This document shows positions 50,255-59,312 of a stretch of DNA of 64,000 bases, piece after piece. Positions within the stretch are counted from its first letter, which is position 1, and each line of letters opens with the position of its first letter. Source of the stretch: Advenella sp. FME57 (GTDB lineage: Bacteria > Pseudomonadota > Gammaproteobacteria > Burkholderiales > Burkholderiaceae_B); assembly GCF_014897675.1 (NCBI RefSeq), contig NZ_JABUXU010000005.1:62001-126000 (forward strand), written 5' to 3'. Made by a program: the position numbers and the translations under genes. Below the pieces are notes generated by a model that was given only the letters and a program-made list of their open reading frames with translations, made no database searches and was not told the DNA's origin.

Positions 50255-50707
50255 ATGACACTTCTCTTTGCGTTTTTGCATCACGTTCTGGCTTTCGTGC
50301 TGGTTGCCGCACTCGCCATTGAGCTGGTGCTGGTCAAGGACCGTATCAGTATCGAACGTGCCCGGCGAATTTTGCGTGCCGATGCCATTTATGGCGCGTC
50401 GGCCATGCTGTTGCTGATCGTGGGTTTTTTGCGCGTGATCTTTTTTGAAAAGGGTGCTGCCTACTATTTTCACAGCATTCCCTTTGTTGCCAAACTGCTG
50501 CTGTTTGCCGCAGTAGGCGTGCTGTCCATTTATCCGACCATGACTTTTCTGTCGTGGCGCAAAAGCCTGAATCGTGGCCGGGAACCGGTGCTGGATCCTG
50601 CGGTGATCAAGCGGATTCGCAAGCTGATTCATTACGAATTGGTCTGTCTGGTGCTGATAGTGCTGGCGGCCGCCATGATGGCCCGTGGCGTAGGCTACTG
50701 GGGCTAG
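50255..50707 (+). CDS. DUF2214 family membrane protein
   Basis: 150-residue protein with four predicted membrane helices (LLFAFLHHVLAFVLVAALAI, AIYGASAMLLLIVGFLRVIF, SIPFVAKLLLFAAVGVLSIY and ELVCLVLIVLAAAMMARGVG), matching DUF2214. The ATG at 50255 has AAGGG eight bases upstream; an in-frame TTG lies two codons earlier. Function is unknown. The next gene, a gamma-glutamylcyclotransferase-like protein, starts 11 bases after the stop, so they are probably co-transcribed. Confidence 0.85.
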   Translation: MTLLFAFLHHVLAFVLVAALAIELVLVKDRISIERARRILRADAIYGASAMLLLIVGFLRVIFFEKGAAYYFHSIPFVAKLLLFAAVGVLSIYPTMTFLSWRKSLNRGREPVLDPAVIKRIRKLIHYELVCLVLIVLAAAMMARGVGYWG

Positions 50708-50718
50708 GGGAAGGAACC

Positions 50719-51234
50719 GTGTCAGATACAGTGCCACGCGTGATGTCTATGTTTGTGTATGGAACGCTGAAAACAGGTTGTTGTAATCACGAACGTCATT
50801 GCTCCATGGCAGTACATACAGAAAAAGCCTGGCTATGGGGCCGGATTTATCATCTTGACCACGATGAGGGGTACCCTATGGTGGAAATCTGTCCGCAAGC
50901 CATTCTGGCGCGGGGTACCGACCAGCCCGGGATGGATGCGTTGCTGGAGTGCACGCCAGGTACAACGGCCAGGCCCGATGGCGACTGGGATCTGATCGAA
51001 GGCGAGCTGATGCAATTTGATCGTCCGGAACGCGATGTGCCGCTGATAGACCTGCTGGAAGAGTTTCGCGCCGATGGACAGGGGCTGTATTATCGGGTGC
51101 TGACCACTGTGAACACCGATGCCGGCCCACAAACGGCATGGACGTATATCAGGGAGCGCGAACACGATGGCCGTCGCTTGCATCCGGATGCGACCGGGAC
51201 GGTGTGCTGGCGCCCGGTCGACCTTATTTCCTGA
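50719..51234 (+). CDS. Gamma-glutamylcyclotransferase (AIG2/GGCT-like) family protein
   Basis: 171-residue GGCT-fold protein. The defining FVYGTLKTGCCNHERH (loop that binds the gamma-glutamyl moiety) lies at the N-terminus, and the middle holds IEGELMQFDRPERDVPLIDL followed by YYRVLTTVNT. The GTG at 50719 follows AAGGAACC; an ATG at 50743 is the alternative. Members act on gamma-glutamyl amines or peptides, but many are uncharacterised. Its last 11 bases overlap the convergent methyltransferase gene. Confidence 0.82.
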   Translation: MSDTVPRVMSMFVYGTLKTGCCNHERHCSMAVHTEKAWLWGRIYHLDHDEGYPMVEICPQAILARGTDQPGMDALLECTPGTTARPDGDWDLIEGELMQFDRPERDVPLIDLLEEFRADGQGLYYRVLTTVNTDAGPQTAWTYIREREHDGRRLHPDATGTVCWRPVDLIS

Positions 51235-51844
51235 AGACGGCGTAGCTCCAGGAAATGTCGTTTCGACCCAGTGTGTCGTTTTTATAGCTTTTCTTATAAA
51301 GCAGTTGCAACCCGCAGGTGCGCGCAAGCGCGATGGTTTCTGCGTCCGGGATGTCGAACATGTGGCGCTCTGCCGGGACGGGGCCATGGCGCAGGGACAT
51401 CGACATAATGCCGTTGCGCCCCAGCAGCCCGGCGCAATGCTGCATGGCAGGCAGTCGCTCTTGTTCCTGCAGGTGCATCCACACCGCGGTCAGCAGTATC
51501 AGGTCGTATTGCTTACCGCTGGCGCGTACCAGGGTCAACTGCGGCAGGCTGTCTGCGATCCAGTTGATAGCGGCATCGGCATGATGCAGGTCGCCCTGTT
51601 CTCGCATGGCAGCGGTGGGCTCGACGGCATCCACCTGGTAGCCCAGCGCCGCCAGCGCAGCTGCGTCGCGGCCGGTACCGGCGCCGATATCCAGCACTTT
51701 TGCCGGTGCCTCTGGGTAAAAGCCACGTACCGGGTTGTGCACTTTTTCGAAGGTGACGCTTTCGTAGTCAGCGGCAAACCGTTGTGCCTTTTCTGCATAG
51801 CCCTTGCTGCCTGCGATTTCGACCATGTTCTTATGCCCATTCAT
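51224..51844 (-). CDS. Class I SAM-dependent methyltransferase
   Basis: 206-residue Rossmann-fold methyltransferase. Motif I VLDIGAGTGRDAAALAALGY, motif post-I VDAVEPTAAMREQG and motif IV region YDLILLTAVWMHLQEQERLP are all present. The substrate is not predictable; the fold group covers small-molecule and metalloid methylation. The start may be ATG 51844 or 51826; no clear ribosome site is seen. It overlaps the GGCT-like gene tail to tail. Confidence 0.87.
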   Translation of the reverse strand: MNGHKNMVEIAGSKGYAEKAQRFAADYESVTFEKVHNPVRGFYPEAPAKVLDIGAGTGRDAAALAALGYQVDAVEPTAAMREQGDLHHADAAINWIADSLPQLTLVRASGKQYDLILLTAVWMHLQEQERLPAMQHCAGLLGRNGIMSMSLRHGPVPAERHMFDIPDAETIALARTCGLQLLYKKSYKNDTLGRNDISWSYAVFRK

Positions 51845-52019
51845 GTATTGTGGATTAAGACAAGTGTATCGGATTGGGAAATTAAAATAGGGTTTTGTTT
51901 CATTCGCCCATATTTTTGCTCCGCACTTCTTTGCAGCAATTTCTTTTTTCCAGCCCGGAATTCTTTATACTTGTGCTGCTCTACATATTAAATTCTGCAT
52001 ATTTCAAATAGGTTATTGC

Positions 52020-52985
52020 GTGAATAACTCTCACAACAGTAGTGATGGTGGCGATATCGTCGTTTCCATCCAGGGGGTGGGTAAAACCTACAAAAGCGGT
52101 TTTACAGCCCTCAAAGGCGTCAATCTGGATATCCGCCGGGGTGAAATTCTGGCCCTGCTGGGACCCAACGGCGCAGGCAAAACGACCCTGATCGGCATCG
52201 TGACCGGCCTGGTCAACGCATCCGAAGGCACGATTCTGGTTGACGGCGACGACGTGCAACGCGATTATCGACGCGTGCGCCCGAAAATCGGCCTGGTTCC
52301 GCAGGAGCTTTTTACCGACTCGTTCGAGACGGTATGGGACACGGTTACATTCAGTCGCGGCCTGTTTGGCAAGCCGGCAAACCCGGCGCATATAGAGCGG
52401 GTGCTCAGGGCGTTGTCCCTGTGGAACAAGAAAGATAGCAAGATCCTGAGCCTGTCCGGCGGCATGAAGCGTCGCGTCCTGATCGCCAAGGCTCTGTCGC
52501 ATGAACCCTCGATTTTGTTTCTGGATGAACCGACTGCCGGCGTGGATGTAGAACTGCGTCACGATATGTGGAATCTGGTGCGCAAGTTGCGCGAGCAGGG
52601 CGTGACCGTGATCCTGACCACGCACTATATCGAAGAGGCCGAAGATATGGCCGACCGGATTGCCGTGATCAATAACGGCGAAATTATCCTGGTGCAGAAC
52701 AAGGAACAGCTGATGGGGCAACTGGGCAAGAAAGAGCTGCACCTGCAACTGACCCAGCCGCTGGATGCGCTGCCACCAGCCATGTCTGCTCATCCCCTGA
52801 CCTTGTCGGCAGACGGGGGTACGCTGGTGTACACCTATAACAAGGAATCGGAAGACAGTACGGGTAAAAGCCTGTCCGAAATGTTGCGCCAGCTGGGCGA
52901 CGTCGGCATTGAGCTCAAGGACCTGCAATCGCGAGAAAGCTCACTGGAAGATATTTTCGTGAGCCTGGTAAGGAAAGATTCATGA
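52020..52985 (+). CDS. ABC-2 type exporter ATP-binding protein
   Basis: 321-residue ATPase of the ABC-2 (DrrA/CcmA-like) class. Walker [11 protein letters not shown]-loop [20 protein letters not shown], signature [16 protein letters not shown], Walker [13 protein letters not shown] and the switch His in [18 protein letters not shown] are visible. The GTG start at 52020 follows AATAGGTTATTGC. Its stop overlaps the permease start (ATGA). Related pairs in proteobacteria (YadG/YadH) export unknown lipids or drugs. Confidence 0.92.
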   Translation: MNNSHNSSDGGDIVVSIQGVGKTYKSGFTALKGVNLDIRRGEILALLGPNGAGKTTLIGIVTGLVNASEGTILVDGDDVQRDYRRVRPKIGLVPQELFTDSFETVWDTVTFSRGLFGKPANPAHIERVLRALSLWNKKDSKILSLSGGMKRRVLIAKALSHEPSILFLDEPTAGVDVELRHDMWNLVRKLREQGVTVILTTHYIEEAEDMADRIAVINNGEIILVQNKEQLMGQLGKKELHLQLTQPLDALPPAMSAHPLTLSADGGTLVYTYNKESEDSTGKSLSEMLRQLGDVGIELKDLQSRESSLEDIFVSLVRKDS

Positions 52986-53743
52986 ATCTGTACGGCGTAA
53001 AAGCAATTTACAAATTTGAGATGGCGCGGGCGTTCCGCACACTCATGCAAAGCATCGCATCGCCGGTGCTGTCCACGGCACTGTACTTCATTGTGTTTGG
53101 CGCTGCTATCGGTTCGCGCATGGGCGACATTGACGGCGTATCCTATGGCGCATTCATTGTGCCCGGGCTGCTGATGATGGCCCTGCTGGGGCAGAGCGTC
53201 TCGAATGCGTCCTTTGGCATTTATATGCCCAAGTGGTCCGGCACCATTTATGAAATCATGTCGGCCCCGGTTTCATACTTCGAGGTGATTCTGGGTTATG
53301 TCGGAGCGGCGGCAACCAAGACGCTGATATTGTCGGTGCTGATCCTGATCACGGCCCGTTTCTTTGTTGAATACCAGATCCAGCATCCATTCTGGATGGT
53401 GCTGTTTCTGGTTCTGACTGCGGTCACCTTCAGCATGTTCGGTTTCATTATCGGGCTGTGGGCCGATGGTTTCGAAAAACTGCAGATCATTCCGCTGATG
53501 GTGATTACGCCGCTGACCTTTCTGGGCGGCGCGTTTTATTCCATTCATATGCTGCCCGGCATCTGGTCCAAAGTGGCGCTATTTAACCCGGTGGTGTATC
53601 TGATCAGCGGCTTTCGCTGGAGTTTTTACGGCGTGGCCGATGTGAACCATTACGTCAGTCTGTTCACCATTCTGTTCATTCTGCTGGTGTGTGCCCTGGT
53701 GGTCTCGTGGATGTTCCGTACCGGCTACAAGCTGCGGCCCTGA
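52982..53743 (+). CDS. ABC-2 type exporter permease
   Basis: 253-residue permease with six predicted helices, partner of the preceding ATPase; resembles YadH. Visible marks: [22 protein letters not shown], split across helix 2, and [20 protein letters not shown] before the last helices. It is translationally coupled to the ATPase gene by ATGA overlap. The exported substrate is unknown. A 232-base region without a recognised gene follows. Confidence 0.9.
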   Translation: MNLYGVKAIYKFEMARAFRTLMQSIASPVLSTALYFIVFGAAIGSRMGDIDGVSYGAFIVPGLLMMALLGQSVSNASFGIYMPKWSGTIYEIMSAPVSYFEVILGYVGAAATKTLILSVLILITARFFVEYQIQHPFWMVLFLVLTAVTFSMFGFIIGLWADGFEKLQIIPLMVITPLTFLGGAFYSIHMLPGIWSKVALFNPVVYLISGFRWSFYGVADVNHYVSLFTILFILLVCALVVSWMFRTGYKLRP

Positions 53744-53975
53744 TGGCGGCCTGATACGCGCCCGGATGCGAGCGGCAGGGCGTGTCAGGGTGTCTGGGGT
53801 ATGCCTGGAATGCGTCTCTGGTGGGCGATCAGGACAGGTTTTGCAAAGTATCTGCCCGTATGATGGCGGTGCCTGCCTGTTACTAATGAGGGCTGGGGTT
53901 TGGCGGTGAAGTCGGATGCCGTCAGTTCCTGTGTGTACAGAGGCTGCTGCGATGAGCCTGCCCGGAATGACTTTT

Positions 53976-55001
53976 TCAGGCCTGGATGACGCTGCGGGCC
54001 TCTTCCTTGTCGGACTCGTCCGTATGCGCCGGCACATTTTCTTCTCTGTCCTTAGCGGCGCGTGAAACCGGCTCGGCGGCAGGCGTGTTGACCGATGGGG
54101 TGGTCACGGCGGCATCTCGCAGGCGGCTGCGTTTTGGTTTTTTTTCACGCACCACGGCCGGCGGCGTCCAGGTCACGATATGCAATGAACCGTCTGCATG
54201 TTCCACCAGGGCGGTCATGCTTTCGACCCAGTCGCCATCATTGCAGTACAGAATGCCATCCACTTCGCGGATTTCCGCCTTATGGATATGGCCGCAAACC
54301 ACGCCATCATAATTGTTCTTGCGTGCTTCCTGCATGACGGCATCTTCGAACGCGGAGATATAGCTGACCGCATTCTTGACTTTCTGCTTCAGGTATTGGG
54401 ACAGTGACCAGTATCCCAGCCCCATGCGCGCGCGGGCGCTGTTGAGCCACATATTGGAGGTGAGGGCAACGGTGTACAGGTGATCGCCCACGTAGGCCAG
54501 CCACGGCGCAAACTGCACTACACCGTCGAAACGATCGCCGTGCAGGATCCACAGGCGTTTGCCATCGGCGGTGGTGTGCTCGGTTTCCTCGACTACTTCG
54601 ATACCACCGAAGTTCTGCTGCACATAATGCCGGGCAAATGAGTCATGGTTGCCGGGAACGAAGACGACCCGGGTGCCTTGCCGGCATTTGCGCAGTATTT
54701 TCTGTATGACGTCATTATGCGACTGCGGCCAGAACCACTTGCCTTTGAGCTGCCAGCCATCGATAATGTCACCGACCAGATACAGGGTATCGGATTCTGT
54801 GTGCTTCAGAAAATCCAGTAACGCGCTCGCCTGGCAGCCTTTGGTGCCCAGGTGGACATCGGAGATCCAGATCGTGCGATAGTGGGTAGTAGGATGTTCA
54901 GACAAAGTAATGTCAGGCCAAAAGTACAGGTCGGGAATGACTCTTATTACACCAATCCGTTGTGACGCATGTGTGACAATACCCGGTATATTATCTGTCA
55001 C
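53976..55001 (-). CDS. UDP-2,3-diacylglucosamine diphosphatase-like metallophosphoesterase (LpxH2 type)
   Basis: Up to 341 residues. The calcineurin-like phosphoesterase core is complete: ISDVHLGTKGC, YLVGDIIDGWQLKG, VFVPGNHDSFARHY, LWILHGDRFDG and VVCGHIHKAEI. This fits the LpxH2/YbbF-like group that hydrolyses UDP-2,3-diacylglucosamine in lipid A synthesis. The C-terminal 70 residues are an added low-complexity tail rich in Pro, Ala and charged residues. The start is unclear: GTG at 55001 gives a 32-residue extension, while TTG at 54905 gives the usual family beginning. A separate housekeeping LpxH may exist elsewhere. Confidence 0.85.
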   Translation of the reverse strand: MTDNIPGIVTHASQRIGVIRVIPDLYFWPDITLSEHPTTHYRTIWISDVHLGTKGCQASALLDFLKHTESDTLYLVGDIIDGWQLKGKWFWPQSHNDVIQKILRKCRQGTRVVFVPGNHDSFARHYVQQNFGGIEVVEETEHTTADGKRLWILHGDRFDGVVQFAPWLAYVGDHLYTVALTSNMWLNSARARMGLGYWSLSQYLKQKVKNAVSYISAFEDAVMQEARKNNYDGVVCGHIHKAEIREVDGILYCNDGDWVESMTALVEHADGSLHIVTWTPPAVVREKKPKRSRLRDAAVTTPSVNTPAAEPVSRAAKDREENVPAHTDESDKEEARSVIQA

Positions 55002-55072
55002 CTGTTTGTCATCTGAGCGACTGTTTCCTTTTTAACACATTGGCGGTCGTATTCCAAATGAGTCGTAGCTGA

Positions 55073-55684
55073 ATGAATGCGTATCTTGCCGGTCTGTTTC
55101 TAAGTGGTTCCCTGATTCTTGCGATCGGTTCGCAAAATGCCTTTGTCCTCAAACAGGGGTTGCGCAAAAGCCACGTCTTCTGGGTCTGTCTGGTATGCAG
55201 CCTGTCAGATGCGGCGTTGATCCTGACCGGTGTGCTGGGGTTTTCCGTTGTCGCCCGCTATGCTACGCATGTGGTGCCACTCATCAAGTACGCCGGCGCG
55301 CTTTTTCTGTTCGTCTATGGTCTGCTTCACTTTCATGCGGCCATCACCAAAACTGCCAGCATGGGCGATAGCCATATCGAGGCGCCTTCGCTGAAACGGA
55401 CCCTGCTGGTATGCCTGGCGCTGACCTGGCTCAATCCCCATGTCTACCTTGATACCCTGCTGCTGATCGGCTCGGTATCTACCCGGTTTCCGGGGGAGCA
55501 CTGGCTGTTCGCAGCGGGCGGCATTACCGCATCGCTGGTCTTTTTCTTTTCCCTTGGCTACGGTGCGCGGCTTTTGTTGCCGTTATTCAAAAAGCCCGTG
55601 GCATGGAAAGTGCTGGACCTGATCGTGGGCGTCACCATGTGGACCATTGCCTGGCAATTGGTCTGGGGTCAATCCCTGGGGTAA
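55073..55684 (+). CDS. LysE/ArgO-family amino acid exporter
   Basis: 203-residue inner-membrane exporter with about six helices. Marks: SLILAIGSQNAFVLKQGLRK near the N-terminus and LALTWLNPHVYLDTLLLIGS, both diagnostic for the LysE/ArgO branch that exports basic amino acids. The ATG has only a weak ribosome site. It stands alone; LysR-type regulators usually pair with such genes, but none is adjacent. Confidence 0.9.
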   Translation: MNAYLAGLFLSGSLILAIGSQNAFVLKQGLRKSHVFWVCLVCSLSDAALILTGVLGFSVVARYATHVVPLIKYAGALFLFVYGLLHFHAAITKTASMGDSHIEAPSLKRTLLVCLALTWLNPHVYLDTLLLIGSVSTRFPGEHWLFAAGGITASLVFFFSLGYGARLLLPLFKKPVAWKVLDLIVGVTMWTIAWQLVWGQSLG

Positions 55685-55760
55685 CAAACCGGGGCAAGGC
55701 GGGGCAAGGCGGGATCAATCGGGCGTGGGGCAGGTTGGCCCGGACGTGGCGGGCCGGGCA

Positions 55761-55796
55761 CAAAAAAGCGTCCGAACACTGTCTATGTTCGGACGC
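55761..55796 (-). terminator. Intrinsic terminator of the glycine betaine ABC operon
   Basis: Read on the minus strand: 11-bp stem GCGTCCGAACA / TGTTCGGACGC with a 7-base loop, then TTTTTTG. It lies 93 bases beyond the proV-like stop codon and may also stop plus-strand transcripts from the LysE gene. Confidence 0.88.
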
Positions 55797-55888
55797 GGGG
55801 GTTGCATTTGGCGCAGCACCTGGCCGGCATTCATGTAGAGTCAATGCAGGGCCGGCCAGGAGGGGCCCACGAGCACGCCGGTCAGTGA

Positions 55889-57238
55889 CTAATGGCCGGG
55901 CGCTTTTTCCGGCTTGTTTTTCAATGACTCATCCAGTTCTATGGCCCCTTCTGGCGGTTCGGGTGTGTCGTCCCGTTCCGTTGTTGCGCTTGCCGGCGCT
56001 GCGGGTGTCTGTGTTGCCGTGGCATTGCCGTCCACATCCCTGCTGCCATCACCATTGCCGCCTTCGATGGCGGGGCTGACCAGCTCCACAACCCTGGCAC
56101 GCGACATCAGGCCGACAAATTCGTCGTTGTCGCCGGTTACCACGACCGGAGCGGTCGATTGAAGCATATGAGTCAGCACTGCGTCCAGATTGGTGTCTGC
56201 CGAAACGGTGCGGGCTTCTTCCACTTTCGAGGAAATGTCCCGCAAGCCGGCCCGGACCGCATCTTCGGCCGCGGACAGGCGCAGCAGACCGGCAAAGGCC
56301 TTGCCATCGAGCACAGGGGCGAACTTGTAGTCGTATTGTTTCATGCGTTCGATGGCATGTGCGGGGCGTGCGCGCATGGTCAGGGTCAGGCGTGGCGCAT
56401 TGACCGCGTGACTGGCGTTAAGCGCCTTGCCGCGGTTCACATCCTGCAGGAACGCGGCAACGTATTCATTGTCAGGAGACAGCAGAATATCTTCGGGCGT
56501 GCCTTCCTGGATCAATTCGCCGTCCTTCAGAATAGCAATGCGATTGCCCAGGCGCAGCGCTTCGTCCAGGTCATGGGTAATGAACACAATGGTTTTATTG
56601 AGTTTGGCCTGCAGTTCGAGCAACTGGTTCTGCATTTCGCGGCGAATCAGCGGGTCCAGGGCCGAGAATGCCTCGTCCATCAGCAAAATGTCTGCGTCGG
56701 TAGCCAGTGCACGCGCCAAGCCCACGCGCTGCTGCATGCCGCCCGAGAGCTGGTGAGGGTACTGGTTCTCAAAACCGGCCAGACCGACCTGGTCAAGCCA
56801 GTAGCGGCCCTTGTCGTGTGCGTCGGTTTTGCTCATGCCCTGAATGGACAAGCCGTAGGCGGCATTGTCCAGCACGGTTTTATGTGGCAGCAGACCAAAG
56901 CGCTGAAACACCATGCTCATGGTTTTCTGGCGGAATTTTTCCAGGTCCTTGCGGCCCAGGGTCACGACATCGGTGTCATCGACCAGTATGTGGCCCGCAG
57001 TGGGTTCAATCAAGCGGTTAAAGTGACGGATCAGCGTGGATTTACCTGAGCCGGACAGCCCCATGATGACATGGATGCTGCCTTCTTCGATACTCAGGCT
57101 GATGTCTTTGAGGCCCAGCGTATGGCCGCTTTTGGCCAGCAATTCTTCCTTGGAGATGCCCTGTTTGACGGCATCAATCCATTTTCCCGGATTTTTGCCG
57201 AAGATTTTGTAGATGTTTTTGACTTCGATTTTACTCAT
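55889..57238 (-). CDS. proV: Glycine betaine/proline ABC transporter ATP-binding protein with CBS domains
   Basis: 449-residue ATPase of the osmoprotectant importer. Walker A GLSGSGKST, signature QLSGGMQQRVGLARAL, Walker B ILLMDEAFSALDPL and FITHDLDEALRLG are clear; the N-terminal GKWIDAVKQGISKEELLAKS is typical of ProV. Two CBS domains (about residues 280-390), the usual ionic-strength sensor, are followed by a low-complexity Ala/Thr/Glu-rich tail that is longer than normal. Its start overlaps the permease stop by four bases. It is the last gene of the operon before a strong terminator. Confidence 0.94.
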   Translation of the reverse strand: MSKIEVKNIYKIFGKNPGKWIDAVKQGISKEELLAKSGHTLGLKDISLSIEEGSIHVIMGLSGSGKSTLIRHFNRLIEPTAGHILVDDTDVVTLGRKDLEKFRQKTMSMVFQRFGLLPHKTVLDNAAYGLSIQGMSKTDAHDKGRYWLDQVGLAGFENQYPHQLSGGMQQRVGLARALATDADILLMDEAFSALDPLIRREMQNQLLELQAKLNKTIVFITHDLDEALRLGNRIAILKDGELIQEGTPEDILLSPDNEYVAAFLQDVNRGKALNASHAVNAPRLTLTMRARPAHAIERMKQYDYKFAPVLDGKAFAGLLRLSAAEDAVRAGLRDISSKVEEARTVSADTNLDAVLTHMLQSTAPVVVTGDNDEFVGLMSRARVVELVSPAIEGGNGDGSRDVDGNATATQTPAAPASATTERDDTPEPPEGAIELDESLKNKPEKAPGH

Positions 57239-58092
57239 AGCGCACCACCTGTGTTTTTCCGTTTCCCATAAGACTGGGTGATGCGATCAAAAAGCACCGC
57301 AAGAATGACAATGCCCAGCCCGGCCAGCAGGCCGCGGCCAACTTCAAGGCGGTTGATGCCAAGCAGTACTTCGTAGCCCAGGCCGCGCGCACCAATCATG
57401 GATGCAATAACAACCATGGACAGCGCCATCATCGTGGTCTGATTGATACCTGCCATGATGTTTGGCAGCGCCAGTGGCAGTTGCACGCCAAACAGTTGTT
57501 GCGAGGAGGAGGCGCCGAAGGCTCGCGAGGCCTCTAGTACTTCGCGGTCAACCAGCCGGATTCCCAGGTCGGTCAGCCGGATCAGCGGGGGCACAGCATA
57601 AATTACGGTTGCGATAATGGCCGGGATCTTGCCAAGACCGAACAGCATGACAACTGGAATAAGGTACACAAAGCTGGGCAGCGTCTGCATGATATCCAGA
57701 ACCGGCAGCATGATCGATCGCACCGGATTGGATTTGGCGGTGATGACGCCCAGCGGAATGCCGATAACGATTGAAATTGCAGTTGCCATAATCATGAGCG
57801 ACAGGGTTTGCATGCCTGCATCCCAAAGGCCCAGGACGCCCAGCAGGGCCAGCAGCACGCCCATCATCAGGGAGAATACCGGGCGGCGACTGGCGGCAAA
57901 GGCAATCAGTACGGCCACGATAATGACGCTCCACCATGGCGCGCCGCGCAGAACTTTTTCGATCCAGACCAGCAGGTGCAGGAAAGGCTCCGACATGGCG
58001 TTGAGCCCATCGGCGTAATTGGTGACCAGATGGTCCACAAACCCGTCGATGCTTTTGCGCACATCGCGCGCAGAGATAATTTCAGGAAACAT
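57235..58092 (-). CDS. proW: Glycine betaine/proline ABC transporter permease
   Basis: 285-residue permease of the ProW/OpuAB family with about six helices. Marks: MLPVLDIMQTLPSFVYLIPV, the ATPase-coupling EAA loop EASRAFGASSSQQLFGVQLP and LALPNIMAGINQTTMMALSM. It overlaps proV by four bases. The next gene upstream, a ProX-type binding protein, is 110 bases away, so the order is proX-proX-proW-proV in the direction of transcription. Confidence 0.94.
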   Translation of the reverse strand: MFPEIISARDVRKSIDGFVDHLVTNYADGLNAMSEPFLHLLVWIEKVLRGAPWWSVIIVAVLIAFAASRRPVFSLMMGVLLALLGVLGLWDAGMQTLSLMIMATAISIVIGIPLGVITAKSNPVRSIMLPVLDIMQTLPSFVYLIPVVMLFGLGKIPAIIATVIYAVPPLIRLTDLGIRLVDREVLEASRAFGASSSQQLFGVQLPLALPNIMAGINQTTMMALSMVVIASMIGARGLGYEVLLGINRLEVGRGLLAGLGIVILAVLFDRITQSYGKRKNTGGAL

Positions 58093-58202
58093 AATTGTAT
58101 TTTTTCATTTAAAAATAGGGAAAAACAGGACCGGGCCAGGGCCGCAGGACACGGATGTGTCCGGCAGGCAGTACTGTTGCCCGGTTTTGACTGGCGCAGC
58201 GG

Positions 58203-59219
58203 TCAGAGCGAGGATTTAACACGAGCGGCCACCTCGGCGGGTACCCACTTGGACCAGATGTCCTGTTGGTTTTTCAGAAACCATTGTGCAGCTTCGCTTG
58301 TGTCGGCGCCGGATTCTTCCATATGGGCCAGTGTCTTGTTGACGACATCAAACGGGACCGACACCTTGCTAAAAAATGCTGTCAGTGTGGGCGCATCTTG
58401 GGTGAACTTGGTACTGAGCGCGGTAAACACCGGATTGTCCGGGTAGCCGACGGCTTGGGGATTGGCGCAGTCTTCACGGGTCAGGCACAATTGCTTTTCT
58501 TTGTCGTAGGCTGGCATGTCAAGTTTGACCAGTTCCAGCGCGCTGACCAAGGGTGTGGGCTCCCAATAGTAAAAGACGATATCCTTCTTGCGCTTGTAGG
58601 CTGACATCAGGGCCGCTTTCTGGGCAGCGCCGGTACCGGGGGCATAAACCTCGAAGTCCTTGTCCAGCTTCAGGCCCTTGGCCAGGTTGGTGGCTACCAG
58701 CTGGCAGTTCCAGCCTGCCGGGCAACCGTAAATCCGGCCTTTGTCGGGATTTTCCGGATCGGCAAACGCGTCCTTGTATTTGACCAGATCAGCGGCTGAC
58801 TTCAGATCGGGAAATTTGCTGGCAGTATATTTGGGTATATACCAGGCTTCCCTGCCTGTATACAGTTCGCCGACGCGTTTGACCTTGCCGCTTTTCTCGG
58901 CACGGATCCAGGCGTCACTGACGCTGTTGAGCCAGATTTCCGTATTGACTTGCAGATCGCCGCGTTCCAATGCGGCCAAAGCGGTGAGTGTTTCGGTGGG
59001 GAGCATCTCGGTCTGACATCCATACCCTTTTTCAAGGATATGCCGTTCGACGTCGGCCAGAATCAGGTTCGATTCCCAGTTCATGCCACCGAACTTGATT
59101 GTATCGCTGACTTCGCAGGCCGGGGCTTGGGCCGCGGCTTGGGCCGCGGCCGCAGAGCCGGCAAGCCCGAACGTGGCCGAAGCAATGAATACAGCAGATA
59201 GAACTTTAGTCTTTATCAT
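58203..59219 (-). CDS. proX: Glycine betaine-binding protein (ProX type), copy 1
   Basis: 338-residue periplasmic receptor of the OpuAC/ProX family with signal peptide ending GSAAAAQA. Conserved blocks: FGGMNWESNLILADVERHIL, ALERGDLQVNTEIWLNSVSD and DIVFYYWEPTPLVSALELV, the last with aromatic residues that form the cation-pi cage for the ligand. CATAAGAGGCACATCGCC precedes the ATG at 59219. A 6-bp hairpin (59273-59290) separates it from a paralogous upstream copy, suggesting a tandem duplication. Confidence 0.93.
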   Translation of the reverse strand: MIKTKVLSAVFIASATFGLAGSAAAAQAAAQAPACEVSDTIKFGGMNWESNLILADVERHILEKGYGCQTEMLPTETLTALAALERGDLQVNTEIWLNSVSDAWIRAEKSGKVKRVGELYTGREAWYIPKYTASKFPDLKSAADLVKYKDAFADPENPDKGRIYGCPAGWNCQLVATNLAKGLKLDKDFEVYAPGTGAAQKAALMSAYKRKKDIVFYYWEPTPLVSALELVKLDMPAYDKEKQLCLTREDCANPQAVGYPDNPVFTALSTKFTQDAPTLTAFFSKVSVPFDVVNKTLAHMEESGADTSEAAQWFLKNQQDIWSKWVPAEVAARVKSSL

Positions 59220-59312
59220 GGCGATGTGCCTCTTATGGCTAAAAGTTAAGCTAAACGCTAGGATTGGCATCGGCCCGTCCGAAAACGGGCGTTTCAATTG
59301 ACGTGTAAGCGA

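Noticed and set aside
50062-50322. 86-codon frame ahead of the DUF2214 gene
   Set aside because: No ribosome site, no similarity, and it overlaps the better supported DUF2214 start.
56159-57049. Open frame of 296 codons on the plus strand
   Set aside because: Antisense to proV, with low-information composition and no domain; considered a shadow.
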